Below are positions 7,933 through 16,928 of a DNA stretch of 19,987 nt, one piece after another. Within the stretch, counting starts at the first letter, position 1. Each line of letters begins with the position of its first letter. The notes beneath the pieces are model-generated. The model was not told the origin of the DNA. It was given only the letters and a program-made list of their open reading frames with translations, and did no database searches. Made by a program: the position numbers and the translations under genes. This DNA is from Chitinophagia bacterium (GTDB lineage Bacteria > Bacteroidota > Bacteroidia > Chitinophagales > Chitinophagaceae), in NCBI GenBank assembly GCA_010021705.1, contig RGMU01000005.1, forward strand, positions 1 to 19,987. Direction: 5' to 3'.

Positions 7933-7964
7933 CAAAATACATAAAAATTAGCTTCATAAGCAAA
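7933..7964 (-). promoter_or_regulatory. Possible promoter of the repeat-protein gene
   Basis: On the minus strand TTTG (7961-7964) precedes TATTTTG (7933-7939) by 21 bases. The second box is one base short of TAnnTTTG, so the match is imperfect. Its position 26 bases before the ATG at 7906 fits the chosen start. Confidence 0.35.
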
Positions 7965-8007
7965 TTATTGAACCATAATTTTTTTTTTAGGTCATTTTAG
8001 GGGCTAA

Positions 8008-8081
8008 TTTGTTGGGAAAATGGCAATTTTCAGGTAATTTTGAGCCTTATTTTGCCATTTTGGCAGTAAAGTTATTTTTTG
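8008..8081 (+). promoter_or_regulatory. Candidate secA promoter region
   Basis: The 287-base gap between the divergent repeat-protein and secA genes is AT-rich. It holds two plus-strand candidates. TTTG (8008-8011) with an exact TAATTTTG (8035-8042) has a long 23-base spacer. TTTG (8051-8054) with TATTTTTTG (8073-8081) has an 18-base spacer but one extra T. Either would leave a leader of about 110-150 bases before secA. I see no open reading frame or convincing RNA structure in the rest of the gap. Confidence 0.35.
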
Positions 8082-8193
8082 CACACCATTTGCTGTTTCG
8101 TTTATTCATTCATGGCTAATCGCCCTTGCAATTAATCCTTTACACCCTTTTTATACATATATAATATTCAATTTTTAAGTACAACACATTACC

Positions 8194-11100
8194 ATGTTAG
8201 GTTTCATTTCCAAGCTATTTGGTGGCAGTAAGTCAGACAAAGATATAAAACAAATAAGACCCGCAGTAGATGAGATAAATGCTCATTTCTCAGCTTTGCA
8301 GTCCCTTAGCCATGACGAGCTAAGAAATAAAACTTTTGAATTTAGGGAGCGCATACAGCAACACCTAACGGATATAGACCAACAAATTGCGGCTAAAAAG
8401 GCAGAAGGCGATGAAATAGACGACCTACATGCCAAAGAGCGCATTTATCAAGAGGTAGATAAGCTGGTTAAGGTAAGAGACGAACATATTGAAGCTATAT
8501 TAAAAGAACTGCTTCCGGAGGCTTTTGCTGTAATAAAAGAAACAGCACGCCGCTTCAAGGAAAATGACAGCATCACCGCCACCGCTACAGAAGTTGACAA
8601 ATATTTAGCCCCCATGCGCCCTCATATTACTATTGAAGGCGATATGTGCACCTATTCCACTACATGGCAAGCAGCCGGCAACACCGTTAGGTGGAATATG
8701 CTACATTATGATGTGCAGCTAATAGGAGGTACAGTGCTACATGAAGGCAAAATAGCTGAAATGGCTACCGGTGAAGGTAAAACGCTTGTATCCACACTGC
8801 CGGCTTATTTAAACGCTCTTGCCGGAGAAGGCGTACATATAGTAACGGTGAACGATTACCTTGCCCGCCGTGACCAAGAGTGGAACGGACCTCTATTTGA
8901 GTGGCTAGGACTGATTACCGACTGTATAGACAAGCACGAGCCTAATTCGGCAGAACGCCGCAATGCCTACCTTGCAGATATTACTTATGGTACAAACAAC
9001 GAATTTGGCTTTGACTACTTGCGCGACAACATGGTGCACCACCCCGAAGAAATGGTGCAACGCAAGCACCACTTTGCTATGGTAGATGAGGTAGATAGCG
9101 TATTGATAGACGATGCTCGTACCCCTCTTATTATATCCGGTCCCATTCCTAAAGGAGACGAACAGCAGTTCCATATCTTAAAGCCCCGTATAGAAAGACT
9201 TATTGAGGCGCAAAAGAGAGTGGTAATTGCCCAGTTTAACGAAGCTAAAAAAGAAATAGCCGCAGGGCGCACCGATAAAGACACCGGAGGCTTATACCTA
9301 TACCGTGCTTACAGAGGTATGCCTAAAAACTCGGCTATCATTAAGTTTTTAAGCGAAGAGGGCAATAAGCAAATATTGCAAAAGGCTGAAAACTACTATA
9401 TTAGTGAGCAGCAGCGCAATATGCCGAAAGTGGACGCTGAACTATACTTTGCCATTGATGAAAAGAATAGCAGCGTTGACCTTACAGACAAAGGTATTGC
9501 CCTGATAACTGGCACCAGCGAAGACCCCAACTTCTTCGTATTGCCCGATTTAGGTTCAGAAATAGCAATCATAGAAAATTCAAACGCTACTGCAGAAGAA
9601 AAGCTACAAAAAAAAGATGTGCTTATTCAAGATTATGCCATAAAAACAGACCGCATTCACTCTATACAGCAGTTATTAAAGGCATACACCTTGTTTGACA
9701 AAGACGTGGAATATGTGGTAATGGAAGGAAAAGTTAAAATTGTAGATGAGCAAACGGGACGTATATTAGAAGGCAGACGCTACAGTGATGGGCTACACCA
9801 AGCCATTGAAGCCAAAGAGAACGTGCAGGTAGAAGCTGCCACTCAAACCTTTGCCACCATTACGCTGCAAAACTTCTTTAGAATGTACCACAAGCTATGT
9901 GGAATGACCGGTACTGCCGAAACAGAAGCAGGCGAATTTTGGAAAATATATAAGTTAGACGTAGTTACCATTCCTACCAATCTACCCATTATTCGTAAAG
10001 ACCAACAAGACTTGGTTTATAAAACCAAACGCGAAAAGTATAAAGCCGTAATAGACGAAGTAGAAATACTTAAAGGCAAAGGTCGCCCGGTATTGGTGGG
10101 TACTACATCGGTAGAGGTGTCTGAATTGCTAAGCCGTATGCTTCAGCAAAAGAAAATACAGCACAATGTGCTAAATGCCAAGCAACACAGCCGTGAAGCA
10201 CAGATTGTAGCCGAAGCAGGCTTGCCGGGTGCCGTTACCATAGCCACCAACATGGCAGGACGGGGTACGGACATTAAATTAGGTGCAGGCGTTAAAGAAG
10301 CAGGCGGATTAGCCATTATAGGCACTGAACGCCACGAAAGCCGCCGTGTGGACAGGCAGCTGCGCGGTAGGGCAGGCAGGCAAGGAGACCCAGGTTCTTC
10401 TCAATTCTTCGTTAGCCTTGAAGATGACCTTATGCGCCTTTTTGGCTCAGAAAGAATAGCCGGCATGATGGACAAAATGGGGCATAAAGACGGCGAAGTG
10501 CTTCAGCACAAAATGATTTCTAACTCCATAGAGCGCGCCCAAATTAAGGTTGAAGAAAACAACTTTGGCATTCGTAAAAACCTATTGGAATATGATGACG
10601 TGATGAATGCCCAAAGGGACATTATATACAAACGCCGCCGCCATGCCCTATTTGGCGAACGGCTTAGCATGGATATTGACAATGCCCTATATAGCGTGTG
10701 CGAAAGTATTGTTAATAATTATATTGCAGAAAAGAATGTAGAAAACCTAAAGTTAGACTGCATCAAGCATTTAGGTATAGAACACACCTTTACCGATGCG
10801 CAGCTTGCTAAAGCTACCCCTGAAACACTTATACCACCTTTGTATGATGCAGCGCACCACTTTTACAATGCAAAAATGGCTTCACTGCGTGAACATATAT
10901 TGCCCAATTTGGTGAACATTAGAAAAAATGCCCCGCAAAATGTGGAAGTAGTTACCATTCCGTTTACAGACGGTGTACGCGGTATAAACCTGCATATAGC
11001 CATTGATGAGGCTATTCAATATGAAGCGCATACCATTACGCATACATTGGAAAAAAGCATAACGCTGTCAATGATAGATGAATCATGGAAAAACCACCTA

Positions 11101-11505
11101 CGCGCAATGGACGACCTGCGCCAAAGTGTGCGCATGGCTACTTATGAGCAAAAAGACCCTTTGCTTATCTATAAGTTTGAAGCGTTTAAGCTCTTCTCTG
11201 AAATGATGCAAAATACCAATCGCTCTATAGTATCATTTTTAATGCGTGCCGGCATTCCAATAGAAGTGCCACCCACGCAAGCACCGCCACCACAACCCAA
11301 GCCATACGTAAACAACAGAAACCAATCCACTACACTAAACCGCCAACCCGATAATGAAGACGAGGAGTACTATACTGAACCCAAAGAGCCTAAGCAGGCT
11401 GTAAAGGTAACCCCTGTAGTTGCGCCACCCAAAATAGGCAGAAACGACAGTTGCCCTTGCGGAAGCGGTAAAAAATTCAAAAGCTGCCACGGCAAAGGCA
11501 TGTAA
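8194..11505 (+). CDS. secA: Preprotein translocase ATPase SecA
   Basis: Motor ATPase that drives precursor proteins through SecYEG at the inner membrane. At 1103 residues it is longer than E. coli SecA (about 901), as is usual in Bacteroidota; the extra length lies mainly in an extended region around 330-480 near the preprotein cross-linking domain. Motifs: Walker A ATGEGKT (Gly193-Thr197), VNDYLARRD, FGFDYLRDNM, Walker B VDEVD (Asp298-Asp301) followed by SVLIDDARTPLIISGP, the second helicase half with ATNMAGRGTDIKLG, and GRAGRQGDPGSSQFF. A flexible Pro-rich linker near 1030 precedes the C-terminal SEC-C zinc site NDSCPCGSGKKFKSCH (Cys1087, Cys1089, Cys1098, His1099). The ATG at 8194 gives the usual start MLGFISKLFGGSKSDKDIK. 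It probably serves the many signal-peptide proteins of this region. A ComF-family gene follows 67 bases downstream. Confidence 0.98.
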   Translation: MLGFISKLFGGSKSDKDIKQIRPAVDEINAHFSALQSLSHDELRNKTFEFRERIQQHLTDIDQQIAAKKAEGDEIDDLHAKERIYQEVDKLVKVRDEHIEAILKELLPEAFAVIKETARRFKENDSITATATEVDKYLAPMRPHITIEGDMCTYSTTWQAAGNTVRWNMLHYDVQLIGGTVLHEGKIAEMATGEGKTLVSTLPAYLNALAGEGVHIVTVNDYLARRDQEWNGPLFEWLGLITDCIDKHEPNSAERRNAYLADITYGTNNEFGFDYLRDNMVHHPEEMVQRKHHFAMVDEVDSVLIDDARTPLIISGPIPKGDEQQFHILKPRIERLIEAQKRVVIAQFNEAKKEIAAGRTDKDTGGLYLYRAYRGMPKNSAIIKFLSEEGNKQILQKAENYYISEQQRNMPKVDAELYFAIDEKNSSVDLTDKGIALITGTSEDPNFFVLPDLGSEIAIIENSNATAEEKLQKKDVLIQDYAIKTDRIHSIQQLLKAYTLFDKDVEYVVMEGKVKIVDEQTGRILEGRRYSDGLHQAIEAKENVQVEAATQTFATITLQNFFRMYHKLCGMTGTAETEAGEFWKIYKLDVVTIPTNLPIIRKDQQDLVYKTKREKYKAVIDEVEILKGKGRPVLVGTTSVEVSELLSRMLQQKKIQHNVLNAKQHSREAQIVAEAGLPGAVTIATNMAGRGTDIKLGAGVKEAGGLAIIGTERHESRRVDRQLRGRAGRQGDPGSSQFFVSLEDDLMRLFGSERIAGMMDKMGHKDGEVLQHKMISNSIERAQIKVEENNFGIRKNLLEYDDVMNAQRDIIYKRRRHALFGERLSMDIDNALYSVCESIVNNYIAEKNVENLKLDCIKHLGIEHTFTDAQLAKATPETLIPPLYDAAHHFYNAKMASLREHILPNLVNIRKNAPQNVEVVTIPFTDGVRGINLHIAIDEAIQYEAHTITHTLEKSITLSMIDESWKNHLRAMDDLRQSVRMATYEQKDPLLIYKFEAFKLFSEMMQNTNRSIVSFLMRAGIPIEVPPTQAPPPQPKPYVNNRNQSTTLNRQPDNEDEEYYTEPKEPKQAVKVTPVVAPPKIGRNDSCPCGSGKKFKSCHGKGM

Positions 11506-11572
11506 ATAAGCTATACGTATTTTTAACATTTTGAATACGCACTAAAAATAGTTGGGCTATAAAGTTAATACC

Positions 11573-12277
11573 ATGATAAACATTAAGCGTTTGTGGATTA
11601 ACTCTATAGCCTATCTCTTTTTTCCGGAGCTATGCTATGGCTGCAACAAGCCCTTAATAGCGCAAGAAGACGTGCTATGTGTGGCATGTGAACAGGCAAT
11701 ACCGCTTACGCAATATGCTCATGCCGAGCACAACGAAACATCAGAACGATTAGCAGGGCGCATACCACTATTATATGCCTATTCTTTAGCCTATTTTACC
11801 GACAATGGTATTATACAACATTTGCTGCATCAATTAAAATATAACAACCGCAAAGAAATCGCTCACTATTTAGGCAAATTTGCTGCAAAAAGAATAGTAG
11901 ATGCCACTTGGGCAACGCCCATACACGGCATTATACCCGTGCCCATGCACCCCGCCAAAGAAGCAGCAAGAGGCTATAACCAAAGCGTGCTTATAGCGGA
12001 AGGTATAGCAAGCGTGCTTAACATTCCCGTTTATAGTAATCACCTATATCGCACCCGCAAAACCGAAAGCCAAACCAAAAAAACAAGAGCAGAACGGGCA
12101 GAAAACATTAAAGATTCTTTTGCAGTAAAGAACCTTATAGAGCTATCAGGCAAGCATTTACTGCTGGTAGATGACGTATTAACCACCGGAGCCACCCTTG
12201 AAGCCTGCGCAATTCCGCTGTTGTCAGAAAAAAGTATAAAAATAAGTTTGGCAACCCTTGCTATTGCTATCGGTTAA
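11573..12277 (+). CDS. comF: ComF-family phosphoribosyltransferase-like protein
   Basis: A 234-residue cytoplasmic protein of the ComF family. The N-terminus has a four-cysteine zinc-ribbon pattern, CYGC (Cys21, Cys24) and CVAC (Cys36, Cys39). A phosphoribosyltransferase fold follows, with IIPVPMHPAKEAARGYNQS and the PRPP-binding loop LLLVDDVLTTGATLEA (Asp200, Asp201, Thr204-Thr208). In Bacillus and Haemophilus the family is needed for DNA uptake in competence. In Bacteroidota its role is not established, and no other competence gene is seen nearby. I chose ATG 11573; a TTG in frame at 11552 would add only seven residues with no support. It follows secA on the same strand and may be co-transcribed with it. 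Its 3' end overlaps the upstream part of the next gene's candidate promoter. Confidence 0.88.
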   Translation: MINIKRLWINSIAYLFFPELCYGCNKPLIAQEDVLCVACEQAIPLTQYAHAEHNETSERLAGRIPLLYAYSLAYFTDNGIIQHLLHQLKYNNRKEIAHYLGKFAAKRIVDATWATPIHGIIPVPMHPAKEAARGYNQSVLIAEGIASVLNIPVYSNHLYRTRKTESQTKKTRAERAENIKDSFAVKNLIELSGKHLLLVDDVLTTGATLEACAIPLLSEKSIKISLATLAIAIG

Positions 12278-12289
12278 CTGCTATATTTG
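12257..12289 (+). promoter_or_regulatory. Candidate promoter of the FadL-family gene
   Basis: TATATTTG (12282-12289) is an exact TAnnTTTG -7 box, preceded after 21 bases by CTTG (12257-12260), one mismatch from the -33 TTTG. It begins inside the end of comF and would give a leader of about 100 bases for the outer-membrane protein gene. Confidence 0.5.
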
Positions 12290-12342
12290 CACCAAATTTG
12301 CTGCTTTGTTTGGTAATACCGTGATATTGCCCTATCTTACGC

Positions 12343-12356
12343 ATTTTGTACAAAAT
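12343..12356. promoter_or_regulatory. 14-base perfect palindrome, possible operator
   Basis: ATTTTGTACAAAAT is a perfect inverted repeat with no spacer, located in the leader between the candidate promoter and the ATG at 12397. It is not followed by a T tract, so it is not a terminator. It could bind a dimeric regulator; this is inference from symmetry alone. Confidence 0.3.
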
Positions 12357-12396
12357 ATCAACCATAATATAGCATTTTTATTCACAAAACGGATAT

Positions 12397-13626
12397 ATGA
12401 ATAAATCAATATTAGCTGCCCTTTGCCTTTTTAGTGCGGCTACCTGCCAGGCAGGCGTTCACAAACTTTATGTGCAAGGTATTCGCCAATTAGCCATGGG
12501 AGGCACCGGTACAGCTTGGCAGTGGGATGCTTCAACCATCTACAGCAACCCTGCCGGTCTTGCAAGGTTAAAAAACCTACAGGCTTACGGCTCTGTAAGC
12601 CATATTTACCAAGCCGATGCTTATGGCAACTCGCTTACCTCAGAGTCTTCTCAGGCACAAGTATTGCGCCCAATAAATGTTTATTTTGGCGGAACGGTAA
12701 AAAAAGACGGTAACTTAGGCTTAGGCATTGGTGTTTATTCGCCTTATTCACAAGCTATTCAGTGGGATGACAACTGGACTGGCAGATATTTGGTACAGTC
12801 TTATCAAATGAGTACGCTTTTCATACAGCCCACTGTAGCTTATAAGTTTTGTGATGAAGTGAGCGTGGGTGCCGGGTTCGTTATAGCCACCGGCGTATTT
12901 GACTATCGCTATGCACTGCCTGTTCAAAATGCTACCGGACAAGATGCTAAAGCGCAACTGCACAGCAATGCCTCCGGCGTAGGTTTTAACTTAGGCGTAC
13001 AAGTAAAAGTGAGCGACAGAGTACAATTAGGTGCTACATATCGCTCTCAAGTAAATATGGAAATGGGTGGAGGTAGTGCCAACTTTACCGTGCCAAACAC
13101 ATTAAAACCACTTTACCCTAACACTCGCTTTGACGGACTGATGCCCATGCCACAAGTATTTTCTTTAGGCGTAGGCTTTAAGCCCCTTAATAATGAAAAA
13201 CTTACCATGCAGTTTGACCTTAACTATACTGGTTGGAACTCTTACGACTCCCTTCGCTTGAACTTTGCACAACACACCACATCAATAGAAGACCTACACT
13301 CGCCTCGCAAATACCGCAACACCCTATCTACTCATTTGGGTGCTAACTATAAAGTGGGTAAAGTGCTTAGCCTTATGGCAGGTGCCGCTTATGAGCCTAC
13401 ACCAGTTACAGACGGCTATGTAGCTCCAGATATGCCTGATGCAGACAGAGTAATGTTCTCTTGTGGTGCCTCTGTTCACCCGTTGCACCGCTTCACTATC
13501 TTAGCAGCCTTACAGTACAATACATCCATGAAAAGAAGAGCCGCAACTTACAATTTTGCCAACTTTAACGGCACTTATCTTTCTCAAACATTCACTCCCG
13601 GTATTGGCTTATACTACAATTTCTAA
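12397..13626 (+). CDS. OmpP1/FadL/TodX-family outer-membrane protein
   Basis: A 409-residue outer-membrane beta-barrel of the FadL/OmpP1/TodX family, which carries hydrophobic compounds such as fatty acids across the outer membrane. A signal peptide spans 1-19 (cleavage after CQA, before Gly20). The family's N-terminal hatch signature follows at about 28-58: RQLAMGGTGTAWQWDASTIY then SNPAGLARL. The rest alternates beta strands with turns and ends in the aromatic Phe typical of barrel proteins (YYNF). GVYSPYSQAIQWDDNWTGRY matches the usual conserved loop. The substrate cannot be read from sequence. The SGNH lipoprotein gene starts 18 bases downstream with no terminator between, so the two are probably one operon ending at 15100. 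The gene has its own candidate promoter and a palindrome upstream. Confidence 0.9.
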   Translation: MNKSILAALCLFSAATCQAGVHKLYVQGIRQLAMGGTGTAWQWDASTIYSNPAGLARLKNLQAYGSVSHIYQADAYGNSLTSESSQAQVLRPINVYFGGTVKKDGNLGLGIGVYSPYSQAIQWDDNWTGRYLVQSYQMSTLFIQPTVAYKFCDEVSVGAGFVIATGVFDYRYALPVQNATGQDAKAQLHSNASGVGFNLGVQVKVSDRVQLGATYRSQVNMEMGGGSANFTVPNTLKPLYPNTRFDGLMPMPQVFSLGVGFKPLNNEKLTMQFDLNYTGWNSYDSLRLNFAQHTTSIEDLHSPRKYRNTLSTHLGANYKVGKVLSLMAGAAYEPTPVTDGYVAPDMPDADRVMFSCGASVHPLHRFTILAALQYNTSMKRRAATYNFANFNGTYLSQTFTPGIGLYYNF

Positions 13627-13644
13627 TCTGTAAATCATATAACA

Positions 13645-15042
13645 ATGAAAAAAATATATATTGCCTCCGCTATCAGTGCATTGATTTTTGCATCTTGCAA
13701 GCCATCGGTAAACATCACCACACCGCCATCAGCAGGTAATACAGACCTTCGTAACTACCTTGCCATTGGTGCGAATATGACAGCAGGCTATGCCGACAGC
13801 AGCCTATATGTATCATCTCAATTTGCCTCTATCCCCAAGCGTCTTTATGACCGCTTTACCTTAGTAACAGGCGTTACGGGTGCAAAAACAAGCTTTATTC
13901 AACCATACCTCAAAACCGATAATGGCTTTAACTATGCCAGCGACCTAACCAGAGTGCCTAAAAAAGTGCTAAGCTGGGTTCGCCATTGCAACGGAGACTC
14001 TTCGCTTAGTCCCATATACTATCCGGGCGGTTATAACCTTTCGGATGCCGACTACTTTACCAGCCCCGGTGCTAACGGGCAAGTGAACAACATAGGCGTG
14101 CCCGGTATGCGTGTGGCAGATTTACCCGTTGCGGGCTATTCATCCACGCTGAATATGTATGCCAAACGCTTTTTTGTGGGCAGTAGCACAACGCCAATGG
14201 ACGAACTTTCTTACAGAGTGCGCAACTTAGAACCTACCTTCTTTACCCTTTGGCTTGGCTTTGAAGACGTTTTAGGCTTTGCCTTAGCCGGAGGTCAGGG
14301 TGATGGTTCTATGAATGCAGCTGTTGCTACAGGCACCACCAACTACTATAACACCAACGATATAACGCCTGCTACTGTGTTCAAAACCCAATATGAAGCA
14401 GCAGTACAGGTTGCCATAAGCCGCGGTTCGCAAGGCATTCTTATTAACCTGCCTGATATTGAAAGACTGCCTTTCTTTACCGCCCTACCTATTAAAGGGC
14501 TATATATCCCCCGCCAAACACTTGCAGACTCGCTTACGGCTATGTATGCTGGCTATAGATACACCTTCTCTTTAGGTTACAACAATTACATTGTTAAAAC
14601 CCACACGGGCGTGCTCCGCCAAGCAGTGGACGGTGAATTATTGCTTATGTCTTGCCCCATAGACTCTATATTATGCGCCGGTTGGGGTAGCACACGCCCT
14701 ATTCCGCAAGAATATGTGATTACAACAGAAGAACTGCAAAACATTCGCAGTGCCACCGTGATATACAACAACTTTATCCGCGATATGGCACTCCGCTATA
14801 ATCTCCCTCTTTCAGATATGAATACCTTTATGAGAACCATGTCCTCAAGCGTAGTATTTAACGGCATTACCTACAATGCACAATACTTATCCGGAGGCTC
14901 GTTTTCTTTAGATGGCGTTCACCCCAACCCTCGCGGCAATGCCTTAATAGCTAATAACATTATAGGCACTATAAACAACTTCTACAAGTCATCCATACCC
15001 CTAATGGATGCCAACAATTATGCAGGCGTATTATTCCCATAA
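13645..15042 (+). CDS. SGNH/GDSL-fold lipoprotein, catalytic Ser replaced
   Basis: A 465-residue lipoprotein: the signal MKKIYIASAISALIFASC ends in a lipobox with Cys18 as lipidation site. The fold is SGNH/GDSL hydrolase: block I is at 38-49 (YLAIGANMTAGY), block II-like GVPGMRVADL follows, block III is LWLGFEDVLG (Gly205-Asp208), and block V is LDGVHPNPRGNALIANNII (Asp423, His426). In active members block I reads GDS or GNS and block III reads GxND. Here block I is Gly42-Ala43-Asn44, so the nucleophilic Ser is Asn, and the oxyanion Asn of block III is Glu207. Asp and His of block V remain. The protein may be a non-catalytic binder or use a changed mechanism. It follows the FadL-type barrel by 18 bases, suggesting a joint role in lipid or hydrophobic-substrate handling at the outer membrane. 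A strong terminator follows. Confidence 0.85.
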   Translation: MKKIYIASAISALIFASCKPSVNITTPPSAGNTDLRNYLAIGANMTAGYADSSLYVSSQFASIPKRLYDRFTLVTGVTGAKTSFIQPYLKTDNGFNYASDLTRVPKKVLSWVRHCNGDSSLSPIYYPGGYNLSDADYFTSPGANGQVNNIGVPGMRVADLPVAGYSSTLNMYAKRFFVGSSTTPMDELSYRVRNLEPTFFTLWLGFEDVLGFALAGGQGDGSMNAAVATGTTNYYNTNDITPATVFKTQYEAAVQVAISRGSQGILINLPDIERLPFFTALPIKGLYIPRQTLADSLTAMYAGYRYTFSLGYNNYIVKTHTGVLRQAVDGELLLMSCPIDSILCAGWGSTRPIPQEYVITTEELQNIRSATVIYNNFIRDMALRYNLPLSDMNTFMRTMSSSVVFNGITYNAQYLSGGSFSLDGVHPNPRGNALIANNIIGTINNFYKSSIPLMDANNYAGVLFP

Positions 15043-15065
15043 TGTATTATAAATAGCATTATACG

Positions 15066-15100
15066 TCAGCCGCTTCCCCAAAGAAGCGGCTGATTTTTTT
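15066..15100 (+). terminator. Strong intrinsic terminator
   Basis: Perfect 11-base stem TCAGCCGCTTC / GAAGCGGCTGA (15066-15076 with 15083-15093), six-base loop CCCAAA, then seven T residues (15094-15100). It ends the FadL-family/SGNH-lipoprotein unit. Confidence 0.95.
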
Positions 15101-15285
15101 GTGGATAATCAACATTAACTTGTATAGCCTGCCAAACAGAGGTTATGCAAATGCCTATCTTTTGGACACAATGATTATAAGGTATCAAAAAAAGTAGTAC
15201 CTTAGCCCGCTAATTTACTTCTCCTTATAATTTAGGGTGGCGTGTACTTAAAGATAACAAATATTAATTATAACTTAAAAAAATA

Positions 15286-16896
15286 ATGGATATCATAACA
15301 ATAATAGTGGGTTTTGTGGCATTAGCCATAGGAATAGTGATAGGGAATATCTTATTTGGCAAAAAAGCAAAAGAACAATTAGCACAAGCGGAAGAACTGT
15401 CTAAAAAAGCCGAAGAACAAGCCAAAAAAATAATAGACGATGCTAAAACAATAGCCGAAACCCTTAAAGAAAACAAGCTTTTGGAAGCCAAAGAGCATTT
15501 TGCACAACTAAAGTCTAAATTTGAGGTAGAAAAAGCCAATCAAGAAAAAGAATTGGCTATCAGGCAGCAAAAGCAGGCAGAGAACGACAATAAAATAAAG
15601 CAACAGCAGCAATCTTTAACCGACAAGCAAAATAGCCTTCAAAAGCAAATTCAGGAAAATGAGCAAGCCAGAGAAACTATAAAGCAGCAATTAGAGGTGG
15701 CTGCCGCCAAACGTGCCGACCTTGACAAGCAGCATGATGTTTACCTTAAAAAATTGGAAGGCATTGCAGGCTTATCGGCAGAGGCAGCAAAAAACGAAAT
15801 TATAGACCAAATAAAGCAAGAAGCCCGTACAAAAGCCGCTTCATACGTTAAAGAAATGATGGATGAAGCTAAGGTCAATGCCAACAAAGAAGCCAAAAAA
15901 GTTATCATACAGTCTATACAAAGGCTGGCATCTGAGCAGGCTATTGACAACACCGTTACCACATTCCCCTTAGAAAGCGATGAAATAAAAGGGCAAATAA
16001 TAGGGCGTGAAGGACGCAACATAAAGGCACTAGAAGCAGCTACAGGGGTTGATTTTGTGATAGACGACACACCGGAGGCTATTGTGTTAAGTTGTTTTGA
16101 CCCGTTTAGAAAAGAAATAGCCCGCTTAGCCCTTCAAAAATTGGTGCAAGATGGGCGCATTCAGCCGGGTAGAATTGAAGACGTGGTAGAAAAAACACGC
16201 CGCCAAATGGAAGACCAAATTATGGAAATAGGCGAACGCACCGCCATTGAACTTGGCATACACGGCTTACACAAAGACTTAGTACGGGTAGTGGGCAAAA
16301 TGCGTTATCGCTCTTCTTATGGTCAAAACCTACTAATGCACTCTAAAGAAACTGCGAACCTTTGTGGCATAATGGCAGCAGAGCTTGGCTTAGGGCAAAA
16401 GATAGTAAAAATGGCAAAAAGAGCCGGTTTACTGCACGATATAGGAAAAGTGCCCGATGAAGAAGGCGAAATCAGCCACGCACTATTGGGTGCCAAATGG
16501 GCAGAAAAAGCAGGAGAACACCCGGCAATAGTAAATGCCATAGGTGCACACCATGACGAAATGGAAATGCAATATATCATTTCGCCCATAGTACAAGCCT
16601 GCGATGCCATAAGCGGAGCACGCCCCGGTGCAAGGCGCGAAACCACCCAAAGCTACTTCCAACGTTTAAAGGACTTAGAAGCCTTAGCCTCTGCCTATAA
16701 AGGCGTGGAACGCGTATTTGCCATTCAAGCAGGGCGAGAGCTACGCATAATGGTAGAAGCAGATAAAGTGGACGACCAAATGTCGGCACAAATGTCTTTT
16801 GAAATTGCACAGCGTATTGAAAAAGAAATGCAATATCCGGGGCAAATTAAAGTAGTGGTAGTTCGCGAACTTCGCGTTACCAATGTGGCAAAATAA
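15286..16896 (+). CDS. rny: Ribonuclease Y
   Basis: Membrane-anchored endoribonuclease that starts mRNA decay. The 536-residue protein has the complete RNase Y architecture. An N-terminal membrane helix spans about 3-24. A long charged coiled coil rich in Lys, Glu and Gln runs from about 26 to 215. A KH RNA-binding domain has the GREGRNI loop (Gly240-Ile246). An HD metal-dependent domain has LLMHSKETA, LLHDIGK (His384, Asp385) and AIGAHHDE. A C-terminal domain ends with VVVVRELRVTNVAK. All HD metal ligands I could check are present. The start at 15286 puts the membrane helix at the N-terminus. The 185-base region upstream, after the terminator at 15100, is AT-rich. It contains a TTTG at 15161-15164 but no properly spaced TAnnTTTG, so I cannot place the promoter. 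The next gene is convergent. Confidence 0.97.
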   Translation: MDIITIIVGFVALAIGIVIGNILFGKKAKEQLAQAEELSKKAEEQAKKIIDDAKTIAETLKENKLLEAKEHFAQLKSKFEVEKANQEKELAIRQQKQAENDNKIKQQQQSLTDKQNSLQKQIQENEQARETIKQQLEVAAAKRADLDKQHDVYLKKLEGIAGLSAEAAKNEIIDQIKQEARTKAASYVKEMMDEAKVNANKEAKKVIIQSIQRLASEQAIDNTVTTFPLESDEIKGQIIGREGRNIKALEAATGVDFVIDDTPEAIVLSCFDPFRKEIARLALQKLVQDGRIQPGRIEDVVEKTRRQMEDQIMEIGERTAIELGIHGLHKDLVRVVGKMRYRSSYGQNLLMHSKETANLCGIMAAELGLGQKIVKMAKRAGLLHDIGKVPDEEGEISHALLGAKWAEKAGEHPAIVNAIGAHHDEMEMQYIISPIVQACDAISGARPGARRETTQSYFQRLKDLEALASAYKGVERVFAIQAGRELRIMVEADKVDDQMSAQMSFEIAQRIEKEMQYPGQIKVVVVRELRVTNVAK

Positions 16897-16928
16897 AGCA
16901 ATAGTAAGGCACTAAAGCACCGCAGTAG

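Noticed and set aside
7907..7963. N-terminal extension of the repeat protein (start at 7963)
   Set aside because: It would place 19 residues before an otherwise standard signal peptide and would overlap the possible promoter; ATG 7906 is preferred.
11506..11572. Terminator or promoter between secA and comF
   Set aside because: Only a weak CGTATT / AATACG hairpin with a long AT loop and a TTTG without matching -7 box are present; neither is convincing.
15101..15285. Possible small gene or RNA upstream of rny
   Set aside because: No open frame of useful size, no stable hairpin and no well-spaced promoter were found; it is AT-rich leader sequence.
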